Shown here in pieces: positions 33,056 through 42,640 of a stretch of 64,000 nt of DNA. The translations under genes and the position numbers were made by a program. This stretch comes from Cohnella herbarum (GTDB taxonomy: Bacteria > Bacillota > Bacilli > Paenibacillales > Paenibacillaceae). The stretch spans positions 7,436,001 through 7,500,000 of the forward strand of contig NZ_CP051680.1 of NCBI RefSeq assembly GCF_012849095.1, read 5' to 3'. Under the pieces are notes generated by a model that saw only the letters and a program-made list of their open reading frames with translations, searched no databases and was not told where the DNA came from. Each line of letters begins with the position of its first letter. Position 1 is the stretch's first letter.

Positions 33056-33892
33056 TTATTTAATACTGCTATAGTACTGAGCTTCGAATTGCGAAGGTGA
33101 TAAGTAACCTAGCGAACCATGTATTCTCTTACGGTTGTAGAAGAGCTCAATATATACAAACATCTCTTGTTGCGCCTGCGCCTTCGTTTGAAATTTCGTA
33201 CAGTAAATAAACTCCTTCTTCAGCACGCTGTGGAACGATTCGATACAGGCGTTGTCGTAGCAGTTACCTTTGCGGCTCATGCTTGCTTCCATGCCATATT
33301 GCTTTAACCTTTCACGGTATTCATCTGATGCATACTGCGAACCCCGATCAGAGTGGTGTATAAGCCCTTTGGGAGGTTTGTGCGTACTGTATGCCTGATC
33401 AAGCGCTGCAAGCACTAAATCGGTTGTCATCCGGTCTGCGAGCTTCCAGCCCACAATCTTACGGGTATATAAATCCAGAACGCTGGCGAGGTACAAACGA
33501 CCTTCACGGCACGGTATATAGGTAATATCGGTTACCCAAATCTTGTTAGGTGCAGTCGTCTTAAAATCCTGATTCAGCACATTTGGTGCTATAGGTTGAT
33601 CGTGATTCGAGTCAGTGGTGGTCACTCGGAATTTCTTAGATACACAAGAACGTAAACCATTCTCATGCATGATTTTCCCTACTAAACGTTCAGAAACTGT
33701 CCAACCTTCTTTTCGTAGAAGTTTTGTGATTTTAGGGCTACCATACCTGTTGTGAGCGTCTAGGAAAAGCCAGGTGATTCGCGCCAATAGCGCTCTGCGA
33801 CGCTTCTGATAACTGTTCTGGACGGTCTTCTCCAGAAGCCATTTATAGTAACCGCTCCGTGATACACATAGAACTGTGCACATCTTCTCCAT
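33056..33892 (-). CDS. IS3-family transposase OrfB (DDE integrase)
   Basis: A 278-residue rve-type catalytic domain: an N-terminal HTH-like part, then WVTDITYIP (first Asp), [10 protein letters not shown] (second Asp) and [15 protein letters not shown] (Glu). It catalyses transposition. The frame is open further upstream as far as the orfA end and lies at -1 relative to orfA, so the active enzyme is probably an OrfAB fusion made by -1 frameshifting at an AAAG/AAAGG run near 33940-33950. Confidence 0.92.
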   Translation of the reverse strand: MEKMCTVLCVSRSGYYKWLLEKTVQNSYQKRRRALLARITWLFLDAHNRYGSPKITKLLRKEGWTVSERLVGKIMHENGLRSCVSKKFRVTTTDSNHDQPIAPNVLNQDFKTTAPNKIWVTDITYIPCREGRLYLASVLDLYTRKIVGWKLADRMTTDLVLAALDQAYSTHKPPKGLIHHSDRGSQYASDEYRERLKQYGMEASMSRKGNCYDNACIESFHSVLKKEFIYCTKFQTKAQAQQEMFVYIELFYNRKRIHGSLGYLSPSQFEAQYYSSIK

Positions 33893-33930
33893 TCGAAACT
33901 CGGAGCGATGATCTTCGATGAATTGGAACC

Positions 33931-34227
33931 TTAGTTCCTTTCTTTGCTGAAGATGTGCATGGCCTTTTTTAGGATAGCGATTTCTTCCTTGAGATCCTCA
34001 ATCGTGCGTTCTTGCTCCATCAGTTGCTTATCTTTCTGGTGAAGGGTCGCACGATCTACAAGCGGTTCATTCTCAAACTTGCGGTACTTGGTCATCCACT
34101 GTTTTAACGTACCACTTGGGATGTTTAAATCTTCTCCGATCTGGGGCAATGTCTTTGTCTGTTCCTGAATGTATTTAACAGTCTGTTCTTTAAACTCTTC
34201 ACTGTAACGCTGTCTCTTCTCACCCAT
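33931..34227 (-). CDS. IS3-family transposase OrfA
   Basis: A 98-residue protein with an HTH_Tnp_1 domain ([29 protein letters not shown]) and a C-terminal leucine-zipper-like helix ([15 protein letters not shown]). It binds the IS ends and regulates transposition. ATG 34227 follows GAGGTG by 6 bases. An in-frame GTG at 34236 is an alternative. Confidence 0.9.
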   Translation of the reverse strand: MGEKRQRYSEEFKEQTVKYIQEQTKTLPQIGEDLNIPSGTLKQWMTKYRKFENEPLVDRATLHQKDKQLMEQERTIEDLKEEIAILKKAMHIFSKERN

Positions 34228-34440
34228 ACCGGACACCTCATCTTCTTATTGTTTTTTATTATCTGTTAGTTCTTATGAGGTGTCCACTTTCTATTCTAGC
34301 TGCAGTACAGCCGTTAGATTTTGAAAAGTACCTTTTTGGACGGAATAACGGCTTGTACTTCCGTAAGACATAAGCTTTAATGCGTCAGGCGCTGATTAGG
34401 GGATGGAACCCGAATCCACTCCTCCTATTTCAGAAGAGTA

Positions 34441-34640
34441 AGACGACCGATTTTCCGTCTATCTCATCTGGTTTAAGCCCTTCTGCCGGGTGAGATCGAT
34501 AGATTTTCCGTCTAACTCCTCTGGTTAAGCCCTTCTGCCGGGCAAGATCGCCGGATGTTCCGTCTAACTCCTCCGATCAAGCGCTTCAGACGAGTGAGTC
34601 AGACGGTTTATCCGTCATCTCCTCTGAGTTGCCAGAGCTT
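34441..34640. repeat. Degenerate 52-53-bp tandem repeat, about four copies
   Basis: A TTCCGTCTAACTCCTCTGG-like core recurs with its CGTC at 34456, 34509, 34561 and 34613, giving periods of 53, 52 and 52 bases. CCCTTCTGCCGGG is shared by the first two units. There is no coding frame across it. Confidence 0.7.
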
Positions 34641-34685
34641 CTTAAAGTGGCCGCATTCCTTTACCAATTGCGGGAATTTAGACGC

Positions 34686-34954
34686 TGTGGACAAACTTAT
34701 CCACAATGCCTGTGCATACTGTGGACAAGGTCGAAAAACCGTTGATACATCAGCAATGAAAGAAAATCGAGAATCGGATTATTTTTTCACAAATGAAGTG
34801 TGGACAGTGTGGGTAATGTGGATAAATCGGTGGAAAACTATGGCTCTTCGCAAAAAGTGACAAAAAAAGCTTGCGTATCAACGATTCGAAAGGGAACGAT
34901 GGGCCCCTTAAACGGCTCTTGAGATACGCAAGCTGTGTATAACTGTGTGCATAA
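34686..34954. promoter_or_regulatory. DnaA-box cluster
   Basis: Two perfect DnaA boxes (TTATCCACA at 34697-34705 and its complement TGTGGATAA at 34817-34825) occur with near-boxes TGTGGACAA at 34686 and 34720, TGTGTATAA at 34934 and TGTGCATAA at 34946. Seven such 9-mers, counting TGTGGACAG near 34799, fall within about 270 bases of noncoding DNA between the tsaD-leuA region and the ABC-F gene. Confidence 0.7.
34862..34934 (-). terminator. Terminator of the ABC-F gene
   Basis: A 12-bp perfect stem, AGCTTGCGTATC / GATACGCAAGCT, has a 43-base loop with an inner AAGGG/CCCTT stem. Seven T residues follow on the minus strand. Confidence 0.65.
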
Positions 34955-34993
34955 AGATATTTGGAATCCAGACTTGTGAACGCGTACTTATAT

Positions 34994-36910
34994 TTAATCT
35001 TCCATTAAAGCTTCCCACTCCGCATAAGCGTCTTCCAGAGCGACTCTTTTCTGTTCCGCTTCGCCTTGCATATCCCTCAATCTCACGTAATCCGTAACGA
35101 CCTCGGGAGAAGCCATCTCGAGCTCGAGAGAGGTAATCTCGGACTCCAGCCTAGCGATATCGGCCTCGAGTTGTTCGCGTTTTCGCGTACGCGCGCGATC
35201 TTCCCGTTTCGCTTGCTTATCCGCTTCATAGTTACTGACGGCAGGCTGCGTTGAAGGGGAGGCACTGTCGATTTGTGACGATTCCCATTCCTTCATTTGC
35301 TCCTTTTTCGCTACCATCTCGTCATAATTTCCCAGGAAATGCGTCACTCCGTCCGGCGCCATTTCGACAATCCGATCGGCGATCCGGTTCAGGAAGTACC
35401 TGTCATGGGAAACGAAGATCAGCGTGCCATCGTATTCGTCCAATGCGGCTTCGAGCACTTCGCGGCTCATCAAATCCAGATGGTTCGTCGGTTCATCCAG
35501 CAAGAGAACGTTCGCTTTGAGAAGCATGAGCTTCGAAAGCGCGACGCGCGCTTTTTCCCCGCCGCTAAGGGCGCTTACCTTCTTGCGCACGTCGTCGCCG
35601 CTAAACAGGAAGTTGCCGAGTACGGTGCGGATTTCAGCTTCGGGCTGCATAGGATAGGCGCTCCACACTTCCTCAAGCACCGTGTTAGCCGGATTAAGCT
35701 CCCGTTGCATCTGGTCGTAGTAGCCAAGAGAGACGCCGGCGCCCCACTCGAACACTCCGGTACGCAGCGGCAGCTTCTCGATTAGCGCGTGGAGCAAGGT
35801 GGTTTTCCCGACCCCGTTGGGGCCAAGAAGCGCCAGCCTTTCCCCTCTTTTTACCTCGAAGCTAACGTTGCGAAACAATGGAGCCATCTCCGTCTTGGGA
35901 GCGGCTGAGCAATTAAAAGCCCTGAGAACTTCCTTGCCGCTGCGGCGTTCCGTAGAAAAGGAGAAACTCGCTTGACGCAACGTGTTCGGCTTCTCCAAGC
36001 GTTCGATTCTTTCCAGGGCATTGCGTCTGCTCTGAGCTCGCCTAGTCGTGGAGGCACGAACGATATTTCGCTGCACGAAGTCTTCCATTCGGGAGATTTC
36101 TTTGCGTTGTTGTTCATAAAGCTTAAGCTGCTGGGCGAAAGCCGCGGCTTTCAGATCCATGAACCGGCTATAGTTTCCGGTGTAGCGCGTTGCCGCATGC
36201 CGTTCGATCTCTACGATAGCCGTAACCGTGGCATCAAGGAAGTAACGGTCATGGGAAACGATCACCATGGCTCCTGCGTACGATCGTAAATATTGCTCCA
36301 GCCAAGTCAGCGTATCGATATCCAGATGATTGGTCGGTTCGTCTAGAAGCAAAAGCTCGGGTTGTACGAGCAGCAATCTGGCCAGGGCCAGTCTCGTTCG
36401 TTGTCCGCCGCTAAGGGAAGCCACTTCGGTATCGGGCGCGAAGCTGCCGAATCCCATCCCATGGAGGATGCTGCGGATGCGGTTATTCATTTCAAACCCG
36501 CCGTTCTCCCTGAACTTCTCGCTAACGTCCGCGTATTGGGCAAGCAAAGTCTCGTATCGTTCGGGATGTTCGAGCTCTTGGGGATCCGCGACACGCGCCT
36601 CTAAGCCTTGTAATATCCGTTCTTGTTCGAGCAGGGGACCGAACGCGGAATTCATCTCTTCCATGATCGTACGATGGCCTTGAAGTCCGCCGTTCTGAGC
36701 AAGGTAGCCGACTTTAAGCTCCCTAGGCTTCGAAACCGCTCCGGTATCGGCGGTCAGTTCTCCGGCCAGGATGCGAAGAAAAGTGGATTTGCCCGCCCCG
36801 TTAACGCCGACTAAGCCGATGCGGTCGCGTTCATTGATTTGGAGCGATACCCCGTCCAATACGGGAGTGACGCCGTAATGTTTAGTAATGTTGGATGCTT
36901 GTAGCAGCAA
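34994..36910 (-). CDS. ABC-F family ATPase (YdiF-like)
   Basis: A 638-residue protein with two ABC modules and no membrane helices. Module 1 has Walker A GVNGAGKST, signature LSGGQRTRLALARLL and LLLLDEPTNHLD. Module 2 has GPNGVGKTT, LSGGEKARVALSKL and VLLLDEPTNHLD. A charged linker separates them, and a coiled-coil tail (residues about 560-638) follows. ABC-F proteins bind the ribosomal E-site region and aid translation or confer antibiotic protection. Position next to the tsaD/moaC block matches B. subtilis ydiF. It is transcribed against its neighbours. Confidence 0.92.
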   Translation of the reverse strand: MLLQASNITKHYGVTPVLDGVSLQINERDRIGLVGVNGAGKSTFLRILAGELTADTGAVSKPRELKVGYLAQNGGLQGHRTIMEEMNSAFGPLLEQERILQGLEARVADPQELEHPERYETLLAQYADVSEKFRENGGFEMNNRIRSILHGMGFGSFAPDTEVASLSGGQRTRLALARLLLVQPELLLLDEPTNHLDIDTLTWLEQYLRSYAGAMVIVSHDRYFLDATVTAIVEIERHAATRYTGNYSRFMDLKAAAFAQQLKLYEQQRKEISRMEDFVQRNIVRASTTRRAQSRRNALERIERLEKPNTLRQASFSFSTERRSGKEVLRAFNCSAAPKTEMAPLFRNVSFEVKRGERLALLGPNGVGKTTLLHALIEKLPLRTGVFEWGAGVSLGYYDQMQRELNPANTVLEEVWSAYPMQPEAEIRTVLGNFLFSGDDVRKKVSALSGGEKARVALSKLMLLKANVLLLDEPTNHLDLMSREVLEAALDEYDGTLIFVSHDRYFLNRIADRIVEMAPDGVTHFLGNYDEMVAKKEQMKEWESSQIDSASPSTQPAVSNYEADKQAKREDRARTRKREQLEADIARLESEITSLELEMASPEVVTDYVRLRDMQGEAEQKRVALEDAYAEWEALMED

Positions 36911-37065
36911 GAGGAATCCCTCCGACGATTTCTTTTCGACTCACCTCCCAAGTGTACCGTAAATGCGCAAGAAAAGTCCAAGTCGTTATTCTTTGGCGAA
37001 ATTAGGCATTCAATGATAAAATGAAAAGAGATTTTCACGGAGTTCAGAAGGTAGGCCTGCAGATT

Positions 37066-37692
37066 ATGGGGGAGAGCGAAGGGATTATCGGCAAGGCCGA
37101 ATGGCGACGCCGACTGGCGGGCTTAAGAGACGGATTGTCTGCGGACGAGCGGACAAACAGATCCGAGAAGCTTTGCGAACGTGTCCGGCTAGAGGTGCTC
37201 GATCCGTTGCGTATTCGGTCGAATCGTCCCTTGAACGTGTGCGCGTACGCGCCTTTTCGGTCGGAGTCTTCGCCGCTGCCGTTGATTAAGAACAGTTGGG
37301 AACAGGGTGACCGCATATTCGCGCCAAGAATAATTCCGGGCGGAGAAGGAATGGAGCTACGCGAGGTCGAAGCATTGTCAGACTGGATTCCCGGCAAATG
37401 GGGAGTTCCGGAGCCCGACCCGCAAAAAACTTTATTAATAGAAGGAAGGCAGCCTCTGGACGTCGTTCTCGTGCCGGGCATTGCTTTTCACATACAAGGC
37501 GGTAGATTGGGCTACGGAGGCGGTTATTACGATCGCTTGTACGCCGATAGGTTGCTTTCGGGAAACGGCGAGACGATATGGCTCGGCTTTTGTTTTGCGG
37601 CGCAGGTCGTGACGGAGCTCTTGCCGATCGAGCCCCATGATCTCCGATTATCGGGAGTGGCAACGGAAGAACGGGTCGTATGGTTTAGATAG
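37066..37692 (+). CDS. 5-formyltetrahydrofolate cyclo-ligase
   Basis: About 208 residues with the family pattern: basic start ([13 protein letters not shown]), [37 protein letters not shown], and a final [19 protein letters not shown]. It converts 5-formyl-THF to 5,10-methenyl-THF with ATP. ATG 37066 is preferred to the in-frame ATG 37021, which has no ribosome binding site; the nearest one, AGAAGG at 37046, is modest. It is followed after 7 bases by moaC. Confidence 0.88.
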   Translation: MGESEGIIGKAEWRRRLAGLRDGLSADERTNRSEKLCERVRLEVLDPLRIRSNRPLNVCAYAPFRSESSPLPLIKNSWEQGDRIFAPRIIPGGEGMELREVEALSDWIPGKWGVPEPDPQKTLLIEGRQPLDVVLVPGIAFHIQGGRLGYGGGYYDRLYADRLLSGNGETIWLGFCFAAQVVTELLPIEPHDLRLSGVATEERVVWFR

Positions 37693-37699
37693 GGGGAGT

Positions 37700-38197
37700 A
37701 TGACAGTGGGGAACGACACGACAGATTTTACGCATTTTAATGATCAAGGACGCGCGAAGATGGTAGATGTCTCCGACAAAGCCGTGACGGCCAGAGTAGC
37801 GGTTGCCGAAGGGGCCGTTACGATGGCTCCGGAGACGCTGCAACGAATTCGGGAGCGTTCCGTGGCCAAAGGGGACGTGCTTTCCGTCGCACAGATCGCC
37901 GGTATCCAAGCGGCGAAGAAGACATCGGATTGGATACCGATGTGTCATCCGCTACCGTTAACGGGAGTCGATATCCGTTTTTCGGACAACGGTGCAGACA
38001 CGCTTCGGATTACGGCAGAGGTAAAAACAACGGGCAAAACCGGCGTAGAGATGGAAGCTTTGACCGCCGTGTCGGCTGCTGCCCTTACCGTATACGATAT
38101 GTGCAAAGCATTACAGAAGGATATGGTTATCGGACCTATACAACTGTTGGTCAAGACGGGCGGCAAGAGCGGGGATTACGCCTTGGCGACCGAGTAA
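37700..38197 (+). CDS. moaC: Cyclic pyranopterin monophosphate synthase MoaC
   Basis: A 165-residue enzyme with [35 protein letters not shown], and the active-site stretch [15 protein letters not shown] followed by [11 protein letters not shown]. It forms cPMP in molybdenum cofactor synthesis together with MoaA, which is not in the window. An AGGGGGAG site supports ATG 37700. The two following genes also belong to the molybdopterin group. Confidence 0.95.
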   Translation: MTVGNDTTDFTHFNDQGRAKMVDVSDKAVTARVAVAEGAVTMAPETLQRIRERSVAKGDVLSVAQIAGIQAAKKTSDWIPMCHPLPLTGVDIRFSDNGADTLRITAEVKTTGKTGVEMEALTAVSAAALTVYDMCKALQKDMVIGPIQLLVKTGGKSGDYALATE

Positions 38198-38252
38198 CGG
38201 AAAGACAAAGACAAAGACAAAGCTCGTACTCATGGGTGCGGAGGGATGAAGA

Positions 38253-38741
38253 ATGCGTTGGAAAGTTGCTTTATTAACGGCTAGCGATAAAGGTTCGCGC
38301 GGGGAACGCGAAGATACGAGCGCACAGGTCATTCGGGAATTGGTCGAAGAAGAATTGCACGGGGACATTATCGATTACCGGATCGTACCGGACGATCAGG
38401 ATGAATTGCGGGCGGCTCTGATCGAGATGGCGGATTATTATCAAGCGGATCTCATATTGACGACTGGCGGCACGGGACTCGCGTTCCGCGACGTCACTCC
38501 GGAGGCGACGTTGATGGTCGCGGAACGCATCGTGCCGGGGATTCCGGAAGCGATGCGCGCAGCCGTGACCCAGCGCTCCCGGCAAGGCATGCTGTTTCGG
38601 GGCATTTGCGCGATTCGCGGCCGTACCTTGATTCTGAATTTACCGGGGGATCCGAAGGGCGTTCACGAGCATCTGATGGCCGTTATGGATATGCTGCCGG
38701 AAGCGCTCGATCAAGTGAAAGGCTTAAGAGGGGAGCATTAA
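38253..38741 (+). CDS. mog: MoaB/Mog-type molybdopterin adenylyltransferase
   Basis: A 162-residue MoCF-domain protein: LLTASDKGSRGEREDTSA, DYRIVPDDQDEL, ILTTGGTGLAFRDVTPEAT and LILNLPGDPKGVHEHL. It adenylates molybdopterin before metal insertion. Family placement is firm; whether the symbol should be mog or moaB cannot be decided by eye. The preceding spacer has a short AAAGAC triplicate repeat. Confidence 0.88.
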   Translation: MRWKVALLTASDKGSRGEREDTSAQVIRELVEEELHGDIIDYRIVPDDQDELRAALIEMADYYQADLILTTGGTGLAFRDVTPEATLMVAERIVPGIPEAMRAAVTQRSRQGMLFRGICAIRGRTLILNLPGDPKGVHEHLMAVMDMLPEALDQVKGLRGEH

Positions 38742-38742
38742 G

Positions 38743-39795
38743 ATGACGATGCCCGGCTTACCCTCGGATCATCGCTCCACCGTCATCGGTTCCTCTTTGC
38801 TTAAAGAAGTGATGGTAGAAGACGCTGTAGGGATGGTGCTGGCCCATGACTTGACGCAAATCGTTCCCGGGGAGTTCAAGGGAAGATTATTTCGCAAAGG
38901 CCATGTCGTTGTCAGTGAAGACATTCCTAAGCTGAAGGATATCGGTAAAGAGAACCTATACGTGATAGAGCTCGCGCCAACGGATCTTCACGAGGACGAT
39001 GCGGCTCTCAGAATGGCGGCCGCTTTGGGCGGAGTTAATACGACCATAGGAGAGCCGCACGAGGGCAAGGTGTCGATCAAGTCGGATATCCTCGGGATCG
39101 CCGGAATCGCGCGGGAAGTCGTAGACGAGATTAACCGGCTGGGAGAAATCGCTCTCGCTTCCGTGACGAACCATCGCGTCGTATTCCCGGGAGACGGATT
39201 GGCGGCGACAAGGGCGATTCCGCTCATCGTACCCGAACATAAGGTTCAAGCCGTCGAATCGATTGCCGGCGATTATCGGAAGAGGCATGGAATTGCCCCG
39301 ATCAGCGTTCGGCCGTTTCGATTGATGAAGGCGGGGTTGTTAACGACGGGGAGCGAAGTGTTCTCGGGAAGAATCGCGGACAAGTTCGGCCCGGCGGTGA
39401 AGGCGAAGCTCGAAGCGCTAGGTTCCGAAGTTGCGGAGCAACGTTTCGCTCCAGACGATCGACATATAATTGTCAACGAAATTCACTATTTCCTGAATCA
39501 AGGGTATGATATGATACTCGTAACGGGTGGAATGTCAGTGGATCCCGACGATCGTACTCCGGGAGCCATCGCGGATGCGGGAACGGATATCGTAAGCTAC
39601 GGCACTCCGATGTTGCCGGGCTCGATGCTGTTGTTCGGCTACATACGCGGAGTACCGATATTCGGCTTGCCGGGTTGCGTGATGCATGACCCCTATACCT
39701 CATTTGACGTCTTGTTGCCGAGAATTCTGGCTGGAGATACGGTTGTGAAGGAAGATATCGTCGGAATGGGATACGGAGGGCTTCATCGCTGCTAG
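38743..39795 (+). CDS. MoeA-like molybdopterin-binding protein
   Basis: A 350-residue protein starting one base after the mog stop. Residues from about 190 form a MoCF-like domain (LLTTGSEVFSGRIADKFGPAVKAKLEALG, ILVTGGMSVDPDDRTPGAI, PMLPGSMLLFGYIRGVPIFGLPGCVMHDPYTSFD). The N-terminal part is shorter than in canonical MoeA (about 400 residues). Such proteins are annotated as molybdopterin-binding and may mediate molybdate insertion or cofactor maturation for a specific enzyme. Confidence 0.8.
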   Translation: MTMPGLPSDHRSTVIGSSLLKEVMVEDAVGMVLAHDLTQIVPGEFKGRLFRKGHVVVSEDIPKLKDIGKENLYVIELAPTDLHEDDAALRMAAALGGVNTTIGEPHEGKVSIKSDILGIAGIAREVVDEINRLGEIALASVTNHRVVFPGDGLAATRAIPLIVPEHKVQAVESIAGDYRKRHGIAPISVRPFRLMKAGLLTTGSEVFSGRIADKFGPAVKAKLEALGSEVAEQRFAPDDRHIIVNEIHYFLNQGYDMILVTGGMSVDPDDRTPGAIADAGTDIVSYGTPMLPGSMLLFGYIRGVPIFGLPGCVMHDPYTSFDVLLPRILAGDTVVKEDIVGMGYGGLHRC

Positions 39796-39834
39796 AAATC
39801 CTGATTTCGCATAACAGAAACGGAGGTTTAACTT

Positions 39835-40065
39835 ATGGGTGGCATCGGTGCATCCGGTATTATTTTGCTTGTATTGATCGCGTTGCTATTATTCGGACCG
39901 AATAAATTGCCTGAATTGGGTAAAGCGTTCGGCCGCACGTTGCGCGAGTTCAAGAAGGGCGCTAACGATCTAATGGACGATACTAAGGAACGTCAACCAA
40001 CTCGCGTGGATGTCTCTTCCGAAGAGACTCAGCAACCGAAAACGGAACGGCGTCTCCCGGAATGA
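39835..40065 (+). CDS. tatA: Sec-independent translocase subunit TatA
   Basis: A 76-residue protein with one N-terminal transmembrane helix (ASGIILLVLIALLLFGPNKLPELG), an amphipathic helix (KAFGRTLREFKKGANDLM) and a charged tail. It supplies the pore-forming component of the twin-arginine pathway. GGAGG precedes the ATG. tatC follows after a 125-base gap containing a hairpin. Confidence 0.95.
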   Translation: MGGIGASGIILLVLIALLLFGPNKLPELGKAFGRTLREFKKGANDLMDDTKERQPTRVDVSSEETQQPKTERRLPE

Positions 40066-40090
40066 GCGGGATTGGCAATGAATCATTAAG

Positions 40091-40137
40091 GGGCTGTCCT
40101 TCGACGCAGATGAATCATTTGCGAAGGGGACAGCCCT
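40091..40137 (+). other. Hairpin between tatA and tatC
   Basis: GGGCTGTCC-TTCG pairs with CGAAG-GGGACAGCCC around a 19-base loop. No T-run follows, so it looks like an mRNA-processing or attenuation structure that could set different TatA and TatC levels. Confidence 0.5.
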
Positions 40138-40190
40138 GTTGTCGTACTCGAGGTCAATGATCTGTCAGCACATGGAGGCGAAGCGATATC

Positions 40191-40967
40191 ATGGAGGAAA
40201 AACCAAGCCCGTTGAAGCCGGAGGAGTGGATGCCGTTAACGGAGCATTTGGGCGAACTGCGCAAGCGGATCATCTATACTTTGATCGTATTCGTACTCGG
40301 ATTGGTCGGAGGGTTGTTCGCTTCCCAGCCCGTGTTCGATTATTTAGTGGAGGCCGCCCCGGTGAAAAACCTGGACCTTCACGCGTTCTCGCCGTGGGAC
40401 GCGATCGGCTTATATATGAAATTCGCGATCGCAATCTCGCTTGTCATCGCCCTTCCGTTCGCGATGTTCCAGCTTTGGTCCTTCGTTCGGCCGGCGCTGG
40501 GTCCTAAGGAGCAGAAGTCTACATTGCAATTCGTTCCGTGGGCGTTGATTATGTTTTTGATCGGATTGGCTTTTTCCTATTTCGTCGTCTTTCCGATGGC
40601 ATTCCTGTTCACGGAAAAAATTACGAATAACTTGGGGCTGGAACAAACTTACGGGGTCACGCAGTATTTCTCGTTTCTTTTCAATATTCTCCTGCCCATT
40701 TCTCTGCTGTTCGAATTACCGCTCGTTATCCTCTTTCTCAGTCGGATCGGAATATTGACCCCCGCGATTCTCGTCAAAATGCGCAAGGTCGCTTGGTTCA
40801 TACTGATCTTTGTCGGAGTCTTGGTTACCCCTCCGGACGTCGTTTCCGATTTGATGGTGGCGGTGCCTCTGATTTTGCTATACGAGTTTAGCGTGATCTT
40901 GTCGAGAATCGCATACGGCAAACGTATGAAAACACGGGAAGACGCGGCAATCGGGCAAGAGGATTAA
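40191..40967 (+). CDS. tatC: Sec-independent translocase subunit TatC
   Basis: A 258-residue polytopic protein with about six helices: MPLTEHLGELRKRIIYTL at the N-terminus, the conserved FVRPALGPKEQK loop, and LVTPPDVVSDLMVAVPLILLYE. TatC recognises the twin-arginine signal. A possible substrate is the EPS protein at 5250-6962. The set here is a minimal TatA/TatC system without TatB, as usual in Firmicutes. Confidence 0.95.
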   Translation: MEEKPSPLKPEEWMPLTEHLGELRKRIIYTLIVFVLGLVGGLFASQPVFDYLVEAAPVKNLDLHAFSPWDAIGLYMKFAIAISLVIALPFAMFQLWSFVRPALGPKEQKSTLQFVPWALIMFLIGLAFSYFVVFPMAFLFTEKITNNLGLEQTYGVTQYFSFLFNILLPISLLFELPLVILFLSRIGILTPAILVKMRKVAWFILIFVGVLVTPPDVVSDLMVAVPLILLYEFSVILSRIAYGKRMKTREDAAIGQED

Positions 40968-41128
40968 GCGGAGTGCTGCCCCTTTCTCCCTAGGGACTAT
41001 AGAACGAGCCATATCGCCAAAAAGAACCATAAAGGATCAAATTTCGATATTCCAAATGGAAAAATTATGATACACTGGTCTCAAGTAAGGGCTTACAACG
41101 GCCGTTCGAATCCGGGAGGGACTAGTGC

Positions 41129-42400
41129 ATGCGCGATATGACTTTAGGTCGTAAGATTACGTTAGGTTACGTAGGCATGATTGTGTTGCTGGCATTGGCG
41201 TTCGTACTACTGTTAACGGGAATGGATTTCGCGGAACATAAGGTTTTATTCATCGAGATGATCGTCATTATCCTGATCATCGCGGGCGCGAGCGGTTTAG
41301 GCTTAATGTGGTTGGTACGCAATCTGACCGAATCCATTGGCGGCGTAACCTCCACGCTCAGGAATATCGCTTCTTCCGGAGGAGACTTAACGAGACGCAT
41401 ACATATCCGATCCACCGATGAGATGGGGGATCTTGCAGGCGCGGCTAATCATATGCTCGACGGCTTGCAGAAGATGATGAAGGAGCTGCGCGAAAGCACG
41501 GCGGAGTTAGCCGCTTCCGCAATCTTGCTCAAGCAGGGCGCGGACGAGAACGCTCGCGTGAGCAGCGAAGTATCCAAAGCGGTAGAGAAAGTAGCGGCAG
41601 GCTCGGAAACCCAGGTTGCGCAATCGCAGGAAATTTCGGCGACGATGCAAGAAACTTTAGACGGTTTGAATCAGGTTGCGTCAACGACAACGGGAGTATC
41701 GGATGCGGCGCAATCGACCGTTAGCCGAGCGGAAGCCGGGTCCGAGCTGCTGCAATCGACCTCGGTGGAAATCGCCCAAGTCGGCAAAGCCTTCCGTTCT
41801 CTTCAAGAAGTGGTAAGAGGGTTGAACCACAAATCCGAGCAGGTGCGCGAAGTTATCGGCTATATTTCGGAAGTCGCGAACCAGACGAACTTGCTGGCGC
41901 TTAACGCGGCTATCGAGGCCGCTCGCGCCGGCGAGCACGGAAGAGGGTTTGCGGTCGTCGCGGGAGAGATTCGCAAACTCGCGGATCAGACTCAGCAATC
42001 CGCGGTTCAGATCGGAGACACGATCGGTACGATGTCGAGCGATATCGGACAAGTCGTGACGATGTTCGAACAAAGCTCCGGGCAAGTATTTACGGCGGTT
42101 GAAAGCATGGGAAATGCGGAGGAAACTTTCCGCGATATCGTCGGCAAGGTCGGTCAATTGAGCTCTAACATCGTCGATGTCGCCGCCTCGGTCGAGCAAA
42201 TGTCGGCCGGCAGTACATCCGTCGTTCAATCGATACAAGACATTTCCCGAATTACCGAAGAAACGGCTTCTTTCACGGAGCAAGTATCGGCGATGACGGA
42301 GCAGCAATTGTCTTCTACGGAGGAGATGGCGCGTACGGCCGAGAATCTCAGCACGATGGCTTCCAGGCTGAAGGGTCTCGTCGGAAACTTCAAAACTTAA
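41129..42400 (+). CDS. Methyl-accepting chemotaxis protein without extracellular sensor domain
   Basis: A 423-residue chemoreceptor. Two transmembrane helices (about 12-29 and 41-61) are joined by only about ten residues, so there is no ligand-binding domain. A HAMP domain (about 62-115, [16 protein letters not shown]) and a full signalling domain follow, with the hairpin tip [31 protein letters not shown]. It should signal to CheA/CheW and may sense membrane state or a cytoplasmic cue. GGGAGGG precedes ATG 41129. It sits between tatC and groES, apart from other chemotaxis genes. Confidence 0.88.
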   Translation: MRDMTLGRKITLGYVGMIVLLALAFVLLLTGMDFAEHKVLFIEMIVIILIIAGASGLGLMWLVRNLTESIGGVTSTLRNIASSGGDLTRRIHIRSTDEMGDLAGAANHMLDGLQKMMKELRESTAELAASAILLKQGADENARVSSEVSKAVEKVAAGSETQVAQSQEISATMQETLDGLNQVASTTTGVSDAAQSTVSRAEAGSELLQSTSVEIAQVGKAFRSLQEVVRGLNHKSEQVREVIGYISEVANQTNLLALNAAIEAARAGEHGRGFAVVAGEIRKLADQTQQSAVQIGDTIGTMSSDIGQVVTMFEQSSGQVFTAVESMGNAEETFRDIVGKVGQLSSNIVDVAASVEQMSAGSTSVVQSIQDISRITEETASFTEQVSAMTEQQLSSTEEMARTAENLSTMASRLKGLVGNFKT

Positions 42401-42451
42401 TTACGGTTGTTCTCCAAGTAATCTCGATGGGGAATGGGCCAATTCATTCGA

Positions 42452-42487
42452 TGCGAATCCGCTATAAACGCGGATTCGCATTTTTTT
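42452..42487 (+). terminator. Rho-independent terminator
   Basis: TGCGAATCCGC / GCGGATTCGCA stem with a seven-T tail, downstream of the chemoreceptor gene. Confidence 0.85.
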
Positions 42488-42521
42488 GTATAGGTTTTAA
42501 TGCATTTTAACGCAAAAGGAC

Positions 42522-42589
42522 TTGAAAACCATCTGTAAAAACCGTATCATAGAAAATGGTTATTAGCACTTAACACAATTGAGTGCTAA
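42522..42589 (+). promoter_or_regulatory. groESL promoter with CIRCE operator
   Basis: TTGAAA (42522-42527) and TATCAT (42545-42550) are 17 bases apart. The CIRCE element follows at 42563-42589, with arms TTAGCACTT and GAGTGCTAA and a 9-base spacer; one arm base departs from the consensus. It implies control by HrcA. Confidence 0.93.
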
Positions 42590-42640
42590 CAGAAGAATGG
42601 CTTCAAATAAAACTTAAAATTTAAGAAGGAGGCTATTTAC

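Larger units (their letters stand above)
33017..34304 (-). mobile_element. IS3-family insertion sequence (IS150-like), 1288 bp
   Basis: Two transposase frames on the minus strand are flanked by imperfect inverted ends of 25-26 bases that share TG-A-CT at the tips and AGAAAGTGGACAC inside (33017-33042 and 34280-34304). A GTA triplet stands directly outside both ends (33014-33016 and 34305-34307), which fits a 3-bp target duplication. The element lies in noncoding repeat-rich DNA and disrupts no visible gene. Confidence 0.85.
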
